Below are positions 7,139 to 13,642 of a DNA stretch of 21,166 nt, one piece after another. This DNA is from Chloroflexota bacterium. Its GTDB lineage: Bacteria > Chloroflexota > UBA6077 > CF-72. Below the pieces are notes generated by a model that was given only the letters and a program-made list of their open reading frames with translations, searched no databases and was not told the DNA's origin. Both the position numbers and the translations under genes were made by a program. The stretch covers positions 1 through 21,166 of the forward strand of contig JAFAPL010000582.1 of the NCBI GenBank assembly GCA_019247135.1, given 5' to 3'. How positions within the stretch are numbered: the stretch's first letter is position 1; each line of letters begins with the position of its first letter.

Positions 7139-8272
7139 GTGGCTGAGCGGTACGACACCATCGTTGTCGGGGCTGGACCGGCTGGCAGCGCAACCGCGTG
7201 TTTGCTCGCGAAACGCGGGCAACGCGTCCTGCTGGTGGACCGCGCACGCTTCCCGAGACCGAAGCCGTGCGCCGAATACGTCAGCCCCGGCGCGGTCGGC
7301 ATCCTGGAGCGTCTCGGCGCCCTCTCGCAGGGCGACCTCGGCCGCTGGCTCGATGGCATGCGCATCATCGCCCCCAGCCAGGCAGCTTGTCTGCTGACGT
7401 ACGGCTCACGGCGCGCGGCGCTGTCGGTCCCGCGCCTTCGGCTCGATAGCGTCTTGCTGGGCTGCGCCACTCGGGCGGGTGCGGAACTCCGCGAGGGCTA
7501 CGGCGTGCGGGGGCTGCTGCGCAACGACGAACAGAGTTGTGTCCGAGGCGTGGTCGGCGCGGACGGAGCACGGATCGAGGCGCAGCTTGTCGTCGGCGCG
7601 GATGGCTTGCACTCCGTGGTGGCCCGCGACCTGCGTCTGCGCCGACCACGGCACTGGCCGAGACGATTGGGGCTCACCATGCACATCGAGGGCGTGGACT
7701 GGTGCGAGAGGCACGGCCAGATGTGGGTTGGCCGGCACGGCTACGCTGGGGTCGCGCCGCTCGACGACGACGGACTGGTGAGCGTCGGGGTCGTGAGCGC
7801 GATTCCAAGCGGCCATCTTGGCGATCCGAAACACGCGTTCTGGCGCGTCGTGCGACAGTTTCCGCAGCTCGAACATCGGCTCGCGCGTGGCCGCTGCGCC
7901 AGTGCTCCTCGGGGTGTTGGTCCGTTGGCGACACGTGTGCGCCGGTGCGCGGGTGACGGCTTCGCGTTGGTTGGGGATGCCGCGGGGTTCTTCGATCCGT
8001 TCACGGGCGAAGGCATTTTCCGCGCGCTGCGCGGCGCCGAGCTGCTGGCCGCGTATGGACCGCGGCAGTACGCGGCGGCCCGCATGCGCGCGTTCCGCCC
8101 GAAGGAGCAGTTGACCGCGCTTGTTCAGGTGTTCGTACAGCGTCCGCGGCTGATGGAGCTTGCGGTGAAACGACTGCAACGACGGCCCGTGCTCGCCCGC
8201 CGGTTGGCCGATATGCTGGGCGACCTGGAGCCGGCAAGCCTCGACGTCGCCTGGCGGCTGCTCGCGCCGTAG
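7139..8272 (+). CDS. FAD-dependent oxidoreductase, geranylgeranyl reductase family
   Basis: 377 residues, GTG start 21 bp after the MFS stop. The Rossmann dinucleotide motif is at the N-terminus (VVGAGPAGSATA, Gly11/13/16), then FPRPKPCAEYVSPGA, which is the family's C-A/G-E-x-x-S-P-G signature. VVGADGLHSVVAR follows at about 151-163, and the flavin-ribityl motif GDAAGFFDPFTGEGIFRAL at 279-297. Family members reduce prenyl double bonds in chlorophyll or archaeal lipids, or act as halogenases and hydroxylases. It is shorter than archaeal GGRs (about 400) but complete. With a UbiA prenyltransferase encoded 3 kb away on the convergent operon, reduction or oxidation of a prenylated or polyketide intermediate is a reasonable inference. 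The next gene starts 4 bp after its stop. Confidence 0.88.
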   Translation: MAERYDTIVVGAGPAGSATACLLAKRGQRVLLVDRARFPRPKPCAEYVSPGAVGILERLGALSQGDLGRWLDGMRIIAPSQAACLLTYGSRRAALSVPRLRLDSVLLGCATRAGAELREGYGVRGLLRNDEQSCVRGVVGADGARIEAQLVVGADGLHSVVARDLRLRRPRHWPRRLGLTMHIEGVDWCERHGQMWVGRHGYAGVAPLDDDGLVSVGVVSAIPSGHLGDPKHAFWRVVRQFPQLEHRLARGRCASAPRGVGPLATRVRRCAGDGFALVGDAAGFFDPFTGEGIFRALRGAELLAAYGPRQYAAARMRAFRPKEQLTALVQVFVQRPRLMELAVKRLQRRPVLARRLADMLGDLEPASLDVAWRLLAP

Positions 8273-8276
8273 CGTC

Positions 8277-8726
8277 GTGCACACCCAGCTTCGTCGCAGC
8301 GTGTCTGCCGATCCAGACCTCCTGTTCGAGCTCGCCGCGCGGGTCGAGGACTGGCCGCGCATCCTGCCGCACTACCGCTGGGTGCGCGTGTTTGGCATGC
8401 TCGATTCCGAGCGACGACTTGTCGAGATGGCAGCCCGCAGAGATGTCGCGGGCCCGCTGAGCGTGCCGTTGTGGTGGCGCTCAGTCCAGCTGATCGACCG
8501 TCCTCGGCGACGCATCGGCTTCGAACACGTCGCCGGCATCACCCGAGGCATGACGGTTGAATGGGCGATCGACCCACGCCCGAACGGCTCGGACGTCGTG
8601 ATTCGGCACGCTTTCGAGCCGCGATGGCCGGCGCCCGACTGGCTGGTGCACGCGGTCGTGGGCGAATACTTCGTGAATGATGTCGCGGGCCGCACGCTCG
8701 ACTATCTGGCCCGCAAAGCCCGTTGA
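8277..8726 (+). CDS. SRPBCC-family protein (polyketide cyclase/aromatase-like)
   Basis: 149 residues, GTG start 4 bp after the flavoprotein stop. The pattern is that of a START/SRPBCC fold: an initial strand (HTQLRRSVSA), helix PDLLFELAARVEDWPRILPHYRWVRV, and a run of beta strands (RLVEMAARR, WWRSVQLIDRPRRRIGFEHV, MTVEWAIDPR, DVVIRHAFEP). A long C-terminal helix follows (WLVHAVVGEYFVNDVAGRTL). The 'D/EDWPR-W-LPHY' phrase is typical of polyketide cyclase/dehydrase and coenzyme Q-binding members. Such proteins bind a hydrophobic ligand in a central cavity; some catalyse ring closure and dehydration of polyketide chains. Proximity to a ketosynthase favours a cyclase or carrier role. No specific catalytic residues can be assigned. 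Confidence 0.78.
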   Translation: MHTQLRRSVSADPDLLFELAARVEDWPRILPHYRWVRVFGMLDSERRLVEMAARRDVAGPLSVPLWWRSVQLIDRPRRRIGFEHVAGITRGMTVEWAIDPRPNGSDVVIRHAFEPRWPAPDWLVHAVVGEYFVNDVAGRTLDYLARKAR

Positions 8727-8751
8727 CAGGTCGGCGGCGCGTGCCACACTT
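8723..8751 (+). promoter_or_regulatory. Possible promoter for the MarR gene
   Basis: A perfect TTGACA at 8723-8728 overlaps the stop of the SRPBCC gene. A poor -10 (CACACT, 8745-8750, 3/6) follows after 16 bp. Initiation would fall only a few bases before the MarR ATG at 8764, giving an almost leaderless transcript, which agrees with the lack of a Shine-Dalgarno sequence there. The weak -10 makes this tentative. Confidence 0.25.
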
Positions 8752-8763
8752 ACGTTTGATCGA

Positions 8764-9207
8764 ATGGCCCCTGCTCGAGCGCGCCGCCCGTATTCACCAG
8801 CGCTGCTTGCCTGGTTGCGTCTGGTGCGCGTGTTTCAACAGATCGATCGCGCCTCGACGGACTCACTCCGCCCGCAGCAGATCAGCCCGGCCCAACTGGA
8901 CGTACTGGCGAAGGTGGGGATCTCCGAAGGCATCAATCAGCAGGAGCTCGCCGATGCTCTGCTGGTCACCAAAGGCAACGTGTGCCAACTGCTCGACAAG
9001 ATGGAATCGAACGCGCTCATTGAGCGTCGCCCATCGGGTCGACTCAACCGGCTCTTCCTGACGGAGAAGGGTCGCGTCATCTTCGAGACGATCGTCCCGC
9101 GCCACGACACGCTGATCGGCGGCTATCTCGGCGCGCTGTCCACGAGCGAGCAGCGCGAGCTGCTGCGGCTACTGCGACGGGTCGACCATTCGCTGGAGCG
9201 CGCCTGA
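8764..9207 (+). CDS. MarR-family transcriptional regulator
   Basis: 147 residues from ATG 8764. The frame is open further upstream, but that part overlaps the SRPBCC gene and is not conserved in character. The winged helix is clear: ISPAQLDVLAKVGISEGINQQELADALLVTKGNVCQLLDKMESNALIERRPSGRLNRLFLTEKG, with the recognition helix at VTKGNVCQLLDKME and the wing at RRPSGRLNRLFLT. Flanking helices provide dimerisation. MarR proteins repress neighbouring operons and are released by aromatic or phenolic ligands; being embedded between cyclase and ketosynthase genes next to an exporter, it is the likely local regulator of this cluster. No obvious palindromic operator was found in the gaps. The ketosynthase start follows 11 bp after its stop. 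Confidence 0.9.
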   Translation: MAPARARRPYSPALLAWLRLVRVFQQIDRASTDSLRPQQISPAQLDVLAKVGISEGINQQELADALLVTKGNVCQLLDKMESNALIERRPSGRLNRLFLTEKGRVIFETIVPRHDTLIGGYLGALSTSEQRELLRLLRRVDHSLERA

Positions 9208-9218
9208 CCCAGCAGCGG

Positions 9219-10418
9219 GTGGTAATAACCGGGATCGGCGCGCTGACGCCCATCGGCCATGGTGTGGATGGCCTGTGGGCAGGCGTTCTCATGGCGCGCT
9301 CGGCGGTAAGGCGGATCACGCGCTTTGACGCGACACCGTTTCGCTGCCAGCTCGGGGCCGAGATCGACGATCTGCCGGTCCTGGACGGGCGTCGCGGGCG
9401 TCGCCTGGACCGGTTCTCGGCGCTGGCCGTGATCGCCGCGCGGCAAGCCGTCGCTGACGCGGGGCTCGAAGGCCCGATGAGCCAGAGTGCGGGTTGTTAT
9501 GTCGGCACGGCGCTAGGTGGCGTCGCCTTTGCCGAGGAACAGCATGCGGCATACCTCAAATCCGGCGCGCGCGGAGTCAGCCCGGCTCTGGCGCTGTCGG
9601 TGTTCGGGGCAGCCGGCTCGAGCAATGTCGCCATCGAGCTCGGCCTGAACGGACCTTGCGGCGCCAACAGCAACTCGTGTGCGTCGGGCGCAATTGCGAT
9701 CGGGGATGCCTTTCGGCTCGTGCGCGACGGACACACCCCGATGATGCTTGCTGGCGGCGTCGAAGCGCCTCTGGCGCCGCTGACGTTCGGCTCGTTCGCA
9801 CTCATACGTGCCATGTCAATCGCCAACGAGGCGCCGCAATGCGCCAGCCGACCGTTCGACGCCGCCAGGGACGGCTTCGTTATGGGCGAAGGGGCGGCGA
9901 TGCTGGTGCTCGAAGCGCTCGACCATGCCATCGCTCGTGGAGCTTGTGTGTACGCGGAGGTTCGGGGTTACGGGACGACAACCGACGCCCACCACATGCT
10001 CGCGCCTCTGCCCGACGGTGCACAGGCGGCGCGGGCGATGCGGCTCGCGCTGGATGATGCCGGGGTTTCGGCTCCCCAGGTGGACTATGTCAATGCGCAC
10101 GCGAGCAGCACTCAACTTGGCGACCGAGCCGAAGCGCACGCCCTTCTGGACGTCGTCGGACCGGCCGTCCCTGTCAGCGGCACCAAAGGCATGTACGGCC
10201 ATCCGCTGGGCGCGTCTGGAGCGATCGAGACCGCAATCTGCGCCCTCGCGATCAAGTGCGGCTTCGTACCGGGCACGACGAACCTGGTCCAAGCTGACGC
10301 CGAGTGCCAGTTGAACCTGGTGCCGCCGTGCGGCCTGGACACGAAACCAGCGGTGGTGCTCAACAACGCCTTCGGCTTCGGCGGCATCAATGCCGCGCTG
10401 GTCCTCAGCGCGGCGTGA
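9219..10418 (+). CDS. Beta-ketoacyl synthase, FabF/KAS II type
   Basis: 399 residues from GTG 9219. An in-frame CTG at 9204 overlapping the MarR stop would give an N-terminus TQQRVVITGIG that looks equally natural. Thiolase-fold ketosynthase with the full active site: nucleophile Cys154 in GANSNSCASGAIAIGDA, His294 in VNAHASSTQLGDRAEA, Lys323 and His328 in GTKGMYGHPLGASGAIE; the glycine-rich end is NNAFGFGGINAAL. The catalytic Cys means it is a true condensing enzyme and not a chain-length factor. The motif around Cys and the VNAHASST variant of the usual VNAHGTST depart from housekeeping FabF. No ACP, FabG or malonyltransferase gene is adjacent, and the context points to specialised metabolism. 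Its last 14 bp overlap the convergent epimerase gene. Confidence 0.9.
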   Translation: MVITGIGALTPIGHGVDGLWAGVLMARSAVRRITRFDATPFRCQLGAEIDDLPVLDGRRGRRLDRFSALAVIAARQAVADAGLEGPMSQSAGCYVGTALGGVAFAEEQHAAYLKSGARGVSPALALSVFGAAGSSNVAIELGLNGPCGANSNSCASGAIAIGDAFRLVRDGHTPMMLAGGVEAPLAPLTFGSFALIRAMSIANEAPQCASRPFDAARDGFVMGEGAAMLVLEALDHAIARGACVYAEVRGYGTTTDAHHMLAPLPDGAQAARAMRLALDDAGVSAPQVDYVNAHASSTQLGDRAEAHALLDVVGPAVPVSGTKGMYGHPLGASGAIETAICALAIKCGFVPGTTNLVQADAECQLNLVPPCGLDTKPAVVLNNAFGFGGINAALVLSAA

Positions 10419-11187
10419 ACGCCTTCAGCACGCCTGCCTGCGGATCGACGTAGGGCGACACATTCTGGCCATCGACGGGAAACACGCTGACGTCGTCCTG
10501 CGGCTCATAGCCGAGCTCCTGGCGCGCGCTGGAAAGATCCCAGTGATGCTGCGGGTTGTTGGAGGTCCCGTTGTAGATCCCGAACCGACGCTCCGTTTGC
10601 AGAGACAAGAGGAACAACTGCCCGATGTCCCGAGCGCTGATCCACAGCGGATTCAAGTCAGGATGATTGGGCGTGCGTGGCGTGAACCAGCCGATGCGGA
10701 TGCAGATGATCGAGATCCCGAACGCGTCCGAGAAATACCGCCCCAGCGCCTCGCCGAAGGCCTTGCTGACGCCGTAGAGGCTGTCCGGCCGGATCTCACC
10801 CTCAGTCGGGATCGGCCAGCGTTTGTCGAGATTCCAGAAACCCATGGCGTGGTTGCTGGAGGCAAACACCACCTTGTTTGCACCATTCCGACGCGCGGCT
10901 TCGTACACGTTGTAGGTCGCGTCGAGGTTCACCCGACGGACGACATCCCAGGTGGCAGCCGTGCTCGGATCGGCCGCCAGATGCAGGATCGCCGAAGCGC
11001 CCTGCGCGACGCGTTCGGCCGCCGCGAGGTCGCTCACGTCGGCCACCATGGACTCCTCGCCGGGGTGGAGGTCCGTCGCATCTCGGAGATCCGCCAGTCG
11101 CAGACGATAGTGCTCGCGCAGGAGGGGTCGGACAGCCGTCGCGATGCGGCCTGCGCCACCCGTGATGGCCAGCAGACGGTCAGGCAT
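10405..11187 (-). CDS. NAD-dependent epimerase/dehydratase (extended SDR, uronate-dehydrogenase-like)
   Basis: 260 residues from ATG 11187. The N-terminal Rossmann motif ITGGAGRIA (8-16) replaces the usual final G of GxxGxxG with A. The acidic residue after beta-2 (LADLRD) indicates NAD preference. Catalytic Ser110/111 (FASSNHAMG) and Y138-x-x-x-K142 (YGVSKAFGE) are present. The sequence reads like uronate dehydrogenase or related sugar SDRs, including FTPRTPNHPDLNPLWIS. In this operon it follows UbiA with an 8-bp overlap, so it could reduce a ketone of the cluster's product or supply a sugar derivative; oxidation of a hexuronate is the conservative reading. It converges with the ketosynthase gene. 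Confidence 0.85.
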   Translation of the reverse strand: MPDRLLAITGGAGRIATAVRPLLREHYRLRLADLRDATDLHPGEESMVADVSDLAAAERVAQGASAILHLAADPSTAATWDVVRRVNLDATYNVYEAARRNGANKVVFASSNHAMGFWNLDKRWPIPTEGEIRPDSLYGVSKAFGEALGRYFSDAFGISIICIRIGWFTPRTPNHPDLNPLWISARDIGQLFLLSLQTERRFGIYNGTSNNPQHHWDLSSARQELGYEPQDDVSVFPVDGQNVSPYVDPQAGVLKAFTPR

Positions 11188-12052
11188 ACGCGATCCGCGC
11201 GAGGAGATACAGCGCCAGTGCGCCGGCGGTGAGCGTGTTCAGTCGCATGAGATGACGATAGTTGCCCAGCACTGCTTCCGGCTCGTACCGCACGGCCCAC
11301 CACGTGATCGCGACCAGTTGAATCACCAACCCGCAGCCGACCAGCAGCGCGTCGGCAACACCGAAACGTCGTACAAGCACCACGAGCATGCTCGAGCCGC
11401 CAAGCAGGGTCGACATGAGCGCGAACACAAAACAGCGGCGCGGACCCCACACCGCGGCGAGCGTGCGGTCGCCGCGCGCCAGGTCTTCCTCGACCTGGTA
11501 CAGCTGCGTCAGCGGATAGAGCGCGACGATCAACAGCGTTGCCGCCAGTGCGCCGAGCGCACCCTCGAGGCTTGCAGCGGATGCGAGGTCGCCGCGCGTG
11601 GCGGCCCACGCGCCGAGGAACGCCAGCACACCCTGGCCGAAACCGACAACGACGAGACTGCCGTACGTCCGCGATTTCAGGCGAATGCTCGGGTGCGAGT
11701 ACGCGAATGAAAGCGCGGCGAACATCGCGTAGATCACGGCGAACGATGGATTTACCAGCCACGCCAGGAGCAAACCGACGAGCTTCATCGCGACGGCGAA
11801 TGGCAGGAGCGCTTCCGAGACTGGCGGCGGCCGTTCGAGACCGCCGACCGGGCCGACGTCGCGGTCGTAGTACGAGTTGTAGGCGGTGGCCCCGCCATAC
11901 AGAAACACGTGAAAGACGATGAAAGCGACGGCGACCGACACGCTCGGTCGACCGCCGGCAATGAGCCAGCCCCATAGAAAGACCGGCGCGAGCAGGAGCT
12001 GAAACGGCAGGCGCAAATGGACAACGAGGAGGGCTACGGTGCTATGGCGCAC
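11180..12052 (-). CDS. UbiA-family prenyltransferase
   Basis: 290 residues from GTG 12052; TTG 12016 is the alternative. Longer in-frame extensions lie inside the methyltransferase gene and are spurious. About eight transmembrane helices. The first Mg/diphosphate motif is NSYYDRD (59-65) followed by VGPVGGLERPP, a variant of the classic N-D-x-x-D-x-x-x-D seen in a divergent UbiA subgroup. The second acidic motif is YQVEEDLARGDRTLA. UbiA enzymes attach polyprenyl chains to aromatic rings or other acceptors in the membrane. It overlaps the methyltransferase gene (19 bp) and the epimerase gene (8 bp), so the three are one transcription unit. The acceptor is unknown; a polyketide-derived aromatic from the convergent operon is the inferred candidate. 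Confidence 0.85.
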   Translation of the reverse strand: MRHSTVALLVVHLRLPFQLLLAPVFLWGWLIAGGRPSVSVAVAFIVFHVFLYGGATAYNSYYDRDVGPVGGLERPPPVSEALLPFAVAMKLVGLLLAWLVNPSFAVIYAMFAALSFAYSHPSIRLKSRTYGSLVVVGFGQGVLAFLGAWAATRGDLASAASLEGALGALAATLLIVALYPLTQLYQVEEDLARGDRTLAAVWGPRRCFVFALMSTLLGGSSMLVVLVRRFGVADALLVGCGLVIQLVAITWWAVRYEPEAVLGNYRHLMRLNTLTAGALALYLLARIAYA

Positions 12053-12669
12053 GCCAGGAGTCCGAGGCCGCCAAGCGTCTCTTCGACGTCGACATTGAGG
12101 AAACCCGCGGATCGTAGCGTTTGCTCGAGGCTCTGGATGCTGAAGCGGCCGTGCAAACGGCTGAAGGGCCGCCACAAGCTGACCGAGACGAGATGGCGCG
12201 GATCGCGGCTCACCTGCAGCACGGTCCGCAGGCTTGCTGGCCGCGTGTGCGGCTCCATCAGGACGAGGCGACCGCCCGGCCGAAGGACGCGTCGCACCTC
12301 GTCCAGGACTGCGCGTCTGTGCTCGACAAGGTAGAGGAAGCTGTGGCCCGTGCAGGCGTCGACACTGTGTTGGGTCAATGGCAGATGGGCGGCGTCGGCG
12401 CGCAGCCACTCGACATCACTGCAGCCCTGACGGCGGCGCGCCTGAGACAGCATGCGTGGGGCGAGGTCCACGCCGATCAGCCTTGCGGCGGGGAGGTTGC
12501 GCTTGAGCTCGAAGGTCGAGACGCCTGGGCCGCAACCGAGGTCGATCACCGTGTGTGGATCGATGGGCGCGAGCCGGATCGCCATCCGCGCACAGCTCTC
12601 GCGCCATGCCGCTTGTGCGGTGAACCACGCGTAGATATCAGCACCGAGGTTGAACAGCCACGCCGTCAT
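12034..12669 (-). CDS. Class I SAM-dependent methyltransferase (UbiE/Methyltransf_11 type)
   Basis: 211 residues from ATG 12669. SAM-binding motif I is VIDLGCGPGVST (41-52), the acidic ribose ligand is Asp68 in LIGVDLAPRML, motif II is LRADAAHLPLTQHSVD, and the post-motif is VLRPGGRLVLMEP. This is the pattern of quinone C-methyltransferases and small-molecule O/C-methyltransferases. Gene order methyltransferase-prenyltransferase recalls quinone or prenylphenol tailoring. The first 35 bp around its start codon, plus leader, are duplicated twice in tandem just upstream (12745-12780 and 12822-12855), so the gene is preceded by two decoy start sites within repeat locus 2. A CAGG stretch 5 nt before the ATG could serve as a weak ribosome-binding site. 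Confidence 0.88.
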   Translation of the reverse strand: MTAWLFNLGADIYAWFTAQAAWRESCARMAIRLAPIDPHTVIDLGCGPGVSTFELKRNLPAARLIGVDLAPRMLSQARRRQGCSDVEWLRADAAHLPLTQHSVDACTGHSFLYLVEHRRAVLDEVRRVLRPGGRLVLMEPHTRPASLRTVLQVSRDPRHLVSVSLWRPFSRLHGRFSIQSLEQTLRSAGFLNVDVEETLGGLGLLACAIAP

Positions 12670-12681
12670 CAGCCTGAAGTC

Positions 12682-12753
12682 TCAGTCTCGTTCAAGTAAG
12701 CGTTCATCCAAGCTGAACAATCTGGACGCAACAGCGCCAGCCCGCGCCGTCAT
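12682..12753 (-). CDS. Possible 23-aa leader ORF just upstream of the methyltransferase
   Basis: Starts at ATG 12753, stops at TGA 12682-12684, 12 nt before and in frame with the methyltransferase ATG. It encodes MTARAGAVASRLF followed by an acidic tail; its first three codons and 5' leader duplicate those of the methyltransferase itself. The upstream mini-ORF ends on its start codon (TGATG). It is either an upstream ORF that controls methyltransferase translation or an accident of the repeat. Confidence 0.2.
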   Translation of the reverse strand: MTARAGAVASRLFSLDERLLERD

Positions 12754-12830
12754 CAGCTCGACGTCTCAGTCTCTTTCAACTCGTCCAAGTTGAACAATCT
12801 GGACGCAACAGCGCCAGCCCGCGCCCTCAT
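12753..12830 (-). CDS. Possible 25-aa leader ORF in repeat locus 2
   Basis: ATG 12830 to TGA 12753-12755. The peptide carries the same ARAGAVASRLF segment as the next mini-ORF and is followed by an acidic tail. Its stop and the next start share one base (TGATG), the geometry of termination-reinitiation. It begins within the loop of the stem-arm module (arms 12810-12823 and 12870-12883). There is no independent evidence of translation. Confidence 0.2.
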   Translation of the reverse strand: MRARAGAVASRLFNLDELKETETSS

Positions 12831-12907
12831 CAGCTCGACGTCTCCGTCTCTTCGAGTGAGCCTTCGTCCCGCGGGCTGCCGCTCAAGCAGGCCAGAGCAC
12901 TGCCCCG

Positions 12908-13633
12908 TCAGAGCGATTCGCCGTCCTCGGACTCCTCGTCCTGATCCTCTTCCTCTTCTTCAGCCACGTTGCCCGCCAGCAGCGACGCGCGCGTCAACGC
13001 CATGGCCGCGTCGATCAACGCCGTTCGAGCGTCGGACCGACTGCAGCTCAGCTCGTCCGACACCTCGGCCAGCAGCGGTTCGTGGCCATCGATCTCACCG
13101 GCCGCGTACAGGTCGAGCTCGTCGCCGTCCCCCTCACCATTGTCCTGGCTGTCGCCGACCACCCAGTTCGCCTGCCACGGCCAGGTGGCTGGGGACAGGG
13201 GCTCCGGCCAGCCGAACAGCAGCGTGGTTCCCCGATCCGGCACGTCCGGGTCCTCGACGAACGAGGCGCCAAACAACACGCCGCCCCGCAGAACCCTGGC
13301 CGCCGGACTCTCGTCCTCCAGCTCGTCGAGAGCCTCGCCGCGCAGGAGGTCGAGCGTGGCCGCCGCATCCCCGGTCGTCCACAACGCCTCCTCGGGTACG
13401 CCCACGTCTGAGGCGCGATCAGCGACCGATTCCGCGGCGCGCGCGTACGCGGTCTGGAGCTCCTGCTCGAGATTGCCCAGGTCCCGACCAACCGAGCGCC
13501 AGCGTCCGCTGGTCACGCTGCCGAGGCGCTGACAGGCAAGCGCCGCTGCCGCGACGTGCTCGTAAGCTGCCAGGTGCGCCGACGCGACGATGGCTGTCTG
13601 GACCGCTTCCACGACCTTTTGGGGCGCGGACAT
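12908..13633 (-). CDS. Hypothetical acidic protein with Glu/Asp-rich tail
   Basis: 241 residues, not recognised. The N-terminal half (about 1-120) is alanine-rich and predicted helical, with repeated A-x-x-A spacing (VQTAIVASAHLAAYEHVAAAALACQ). The middle has a beta-like segment (VLRGGVLFGASFVEDPDVP, then TTLLFGWPEPLSP and WQANWVVGD). It is followed by an acidic linker, a helix (SDARTALIDAAMALTRASLLAGN), and a tail of almost uninterrupted Glu/Asp (EEEEEDQDEESEDGE). No signal peptide or membrane helix. It starts 9 bp after the LacI-regulator stop on the same strand, so they are probably co-transcribed. Negative charge and helices could suit a scaffold or DNA-mimic role, but there is no positive evidence for a function. 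Confidence 0.7.
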   Translation of the reverse strand: MSAPQKVVEAVQTAIVASAHLAAYEHVAAAALACQRLGSVTSGRWRSVGRDLGNLEQELQTAYARAAESVADRASDVGVPEEALWTTGDAAATLDLLRGEALDELEDESPAARVLRGGVLFGASFVEDPDVPDRGTTLLFGWPEPLSPATWPWQANWVVGDSQDNGEGDGDELDLYAAGEIDGHEPLLAEVSDELSCSRSDARTALIDAAMALTRASLLAGNVAEEEEEDQDEESEDGESL

Positions 13634-13642
13634 GGGTGCATG

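Larger units (their letters stand above)
12661..12883. repeat. Repeat locus 2: tandem ~77-bp units sharing core and arms with locus 1
   Basis: Two units (from 12710 and 12787, period 77) carry the same core as locus 1 (about 12713-12746 and 12790-12823; AGCGCCAGCCCGCG is invariant). The right-hand arm CGCGGGCTGCCGCT, identical to the locus 1 unit 2 arm, occurs once at 12870-12883, followed by CAAGCAGGCCAGAGCA, which resembles the locus 1 flank. The interval between arms is 46 nt and unrelated to the locus 1 loop. A third partial copy (12661-12692) is the methyltransferase start itself. Together with locus 1 this makes four core copies in two places 9 kb apart. The remainder of 12670-12907 holds no other gene that I can see. 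Confidence 0.85.

Noticed and set aside
5743..7146. 467-residue frame overlapping the MFS gene in another plus frame
   Set aside because: The Arg/Gly/Pro-rich product lacks hydrophobic helices; the MFS frame has clear motifs.
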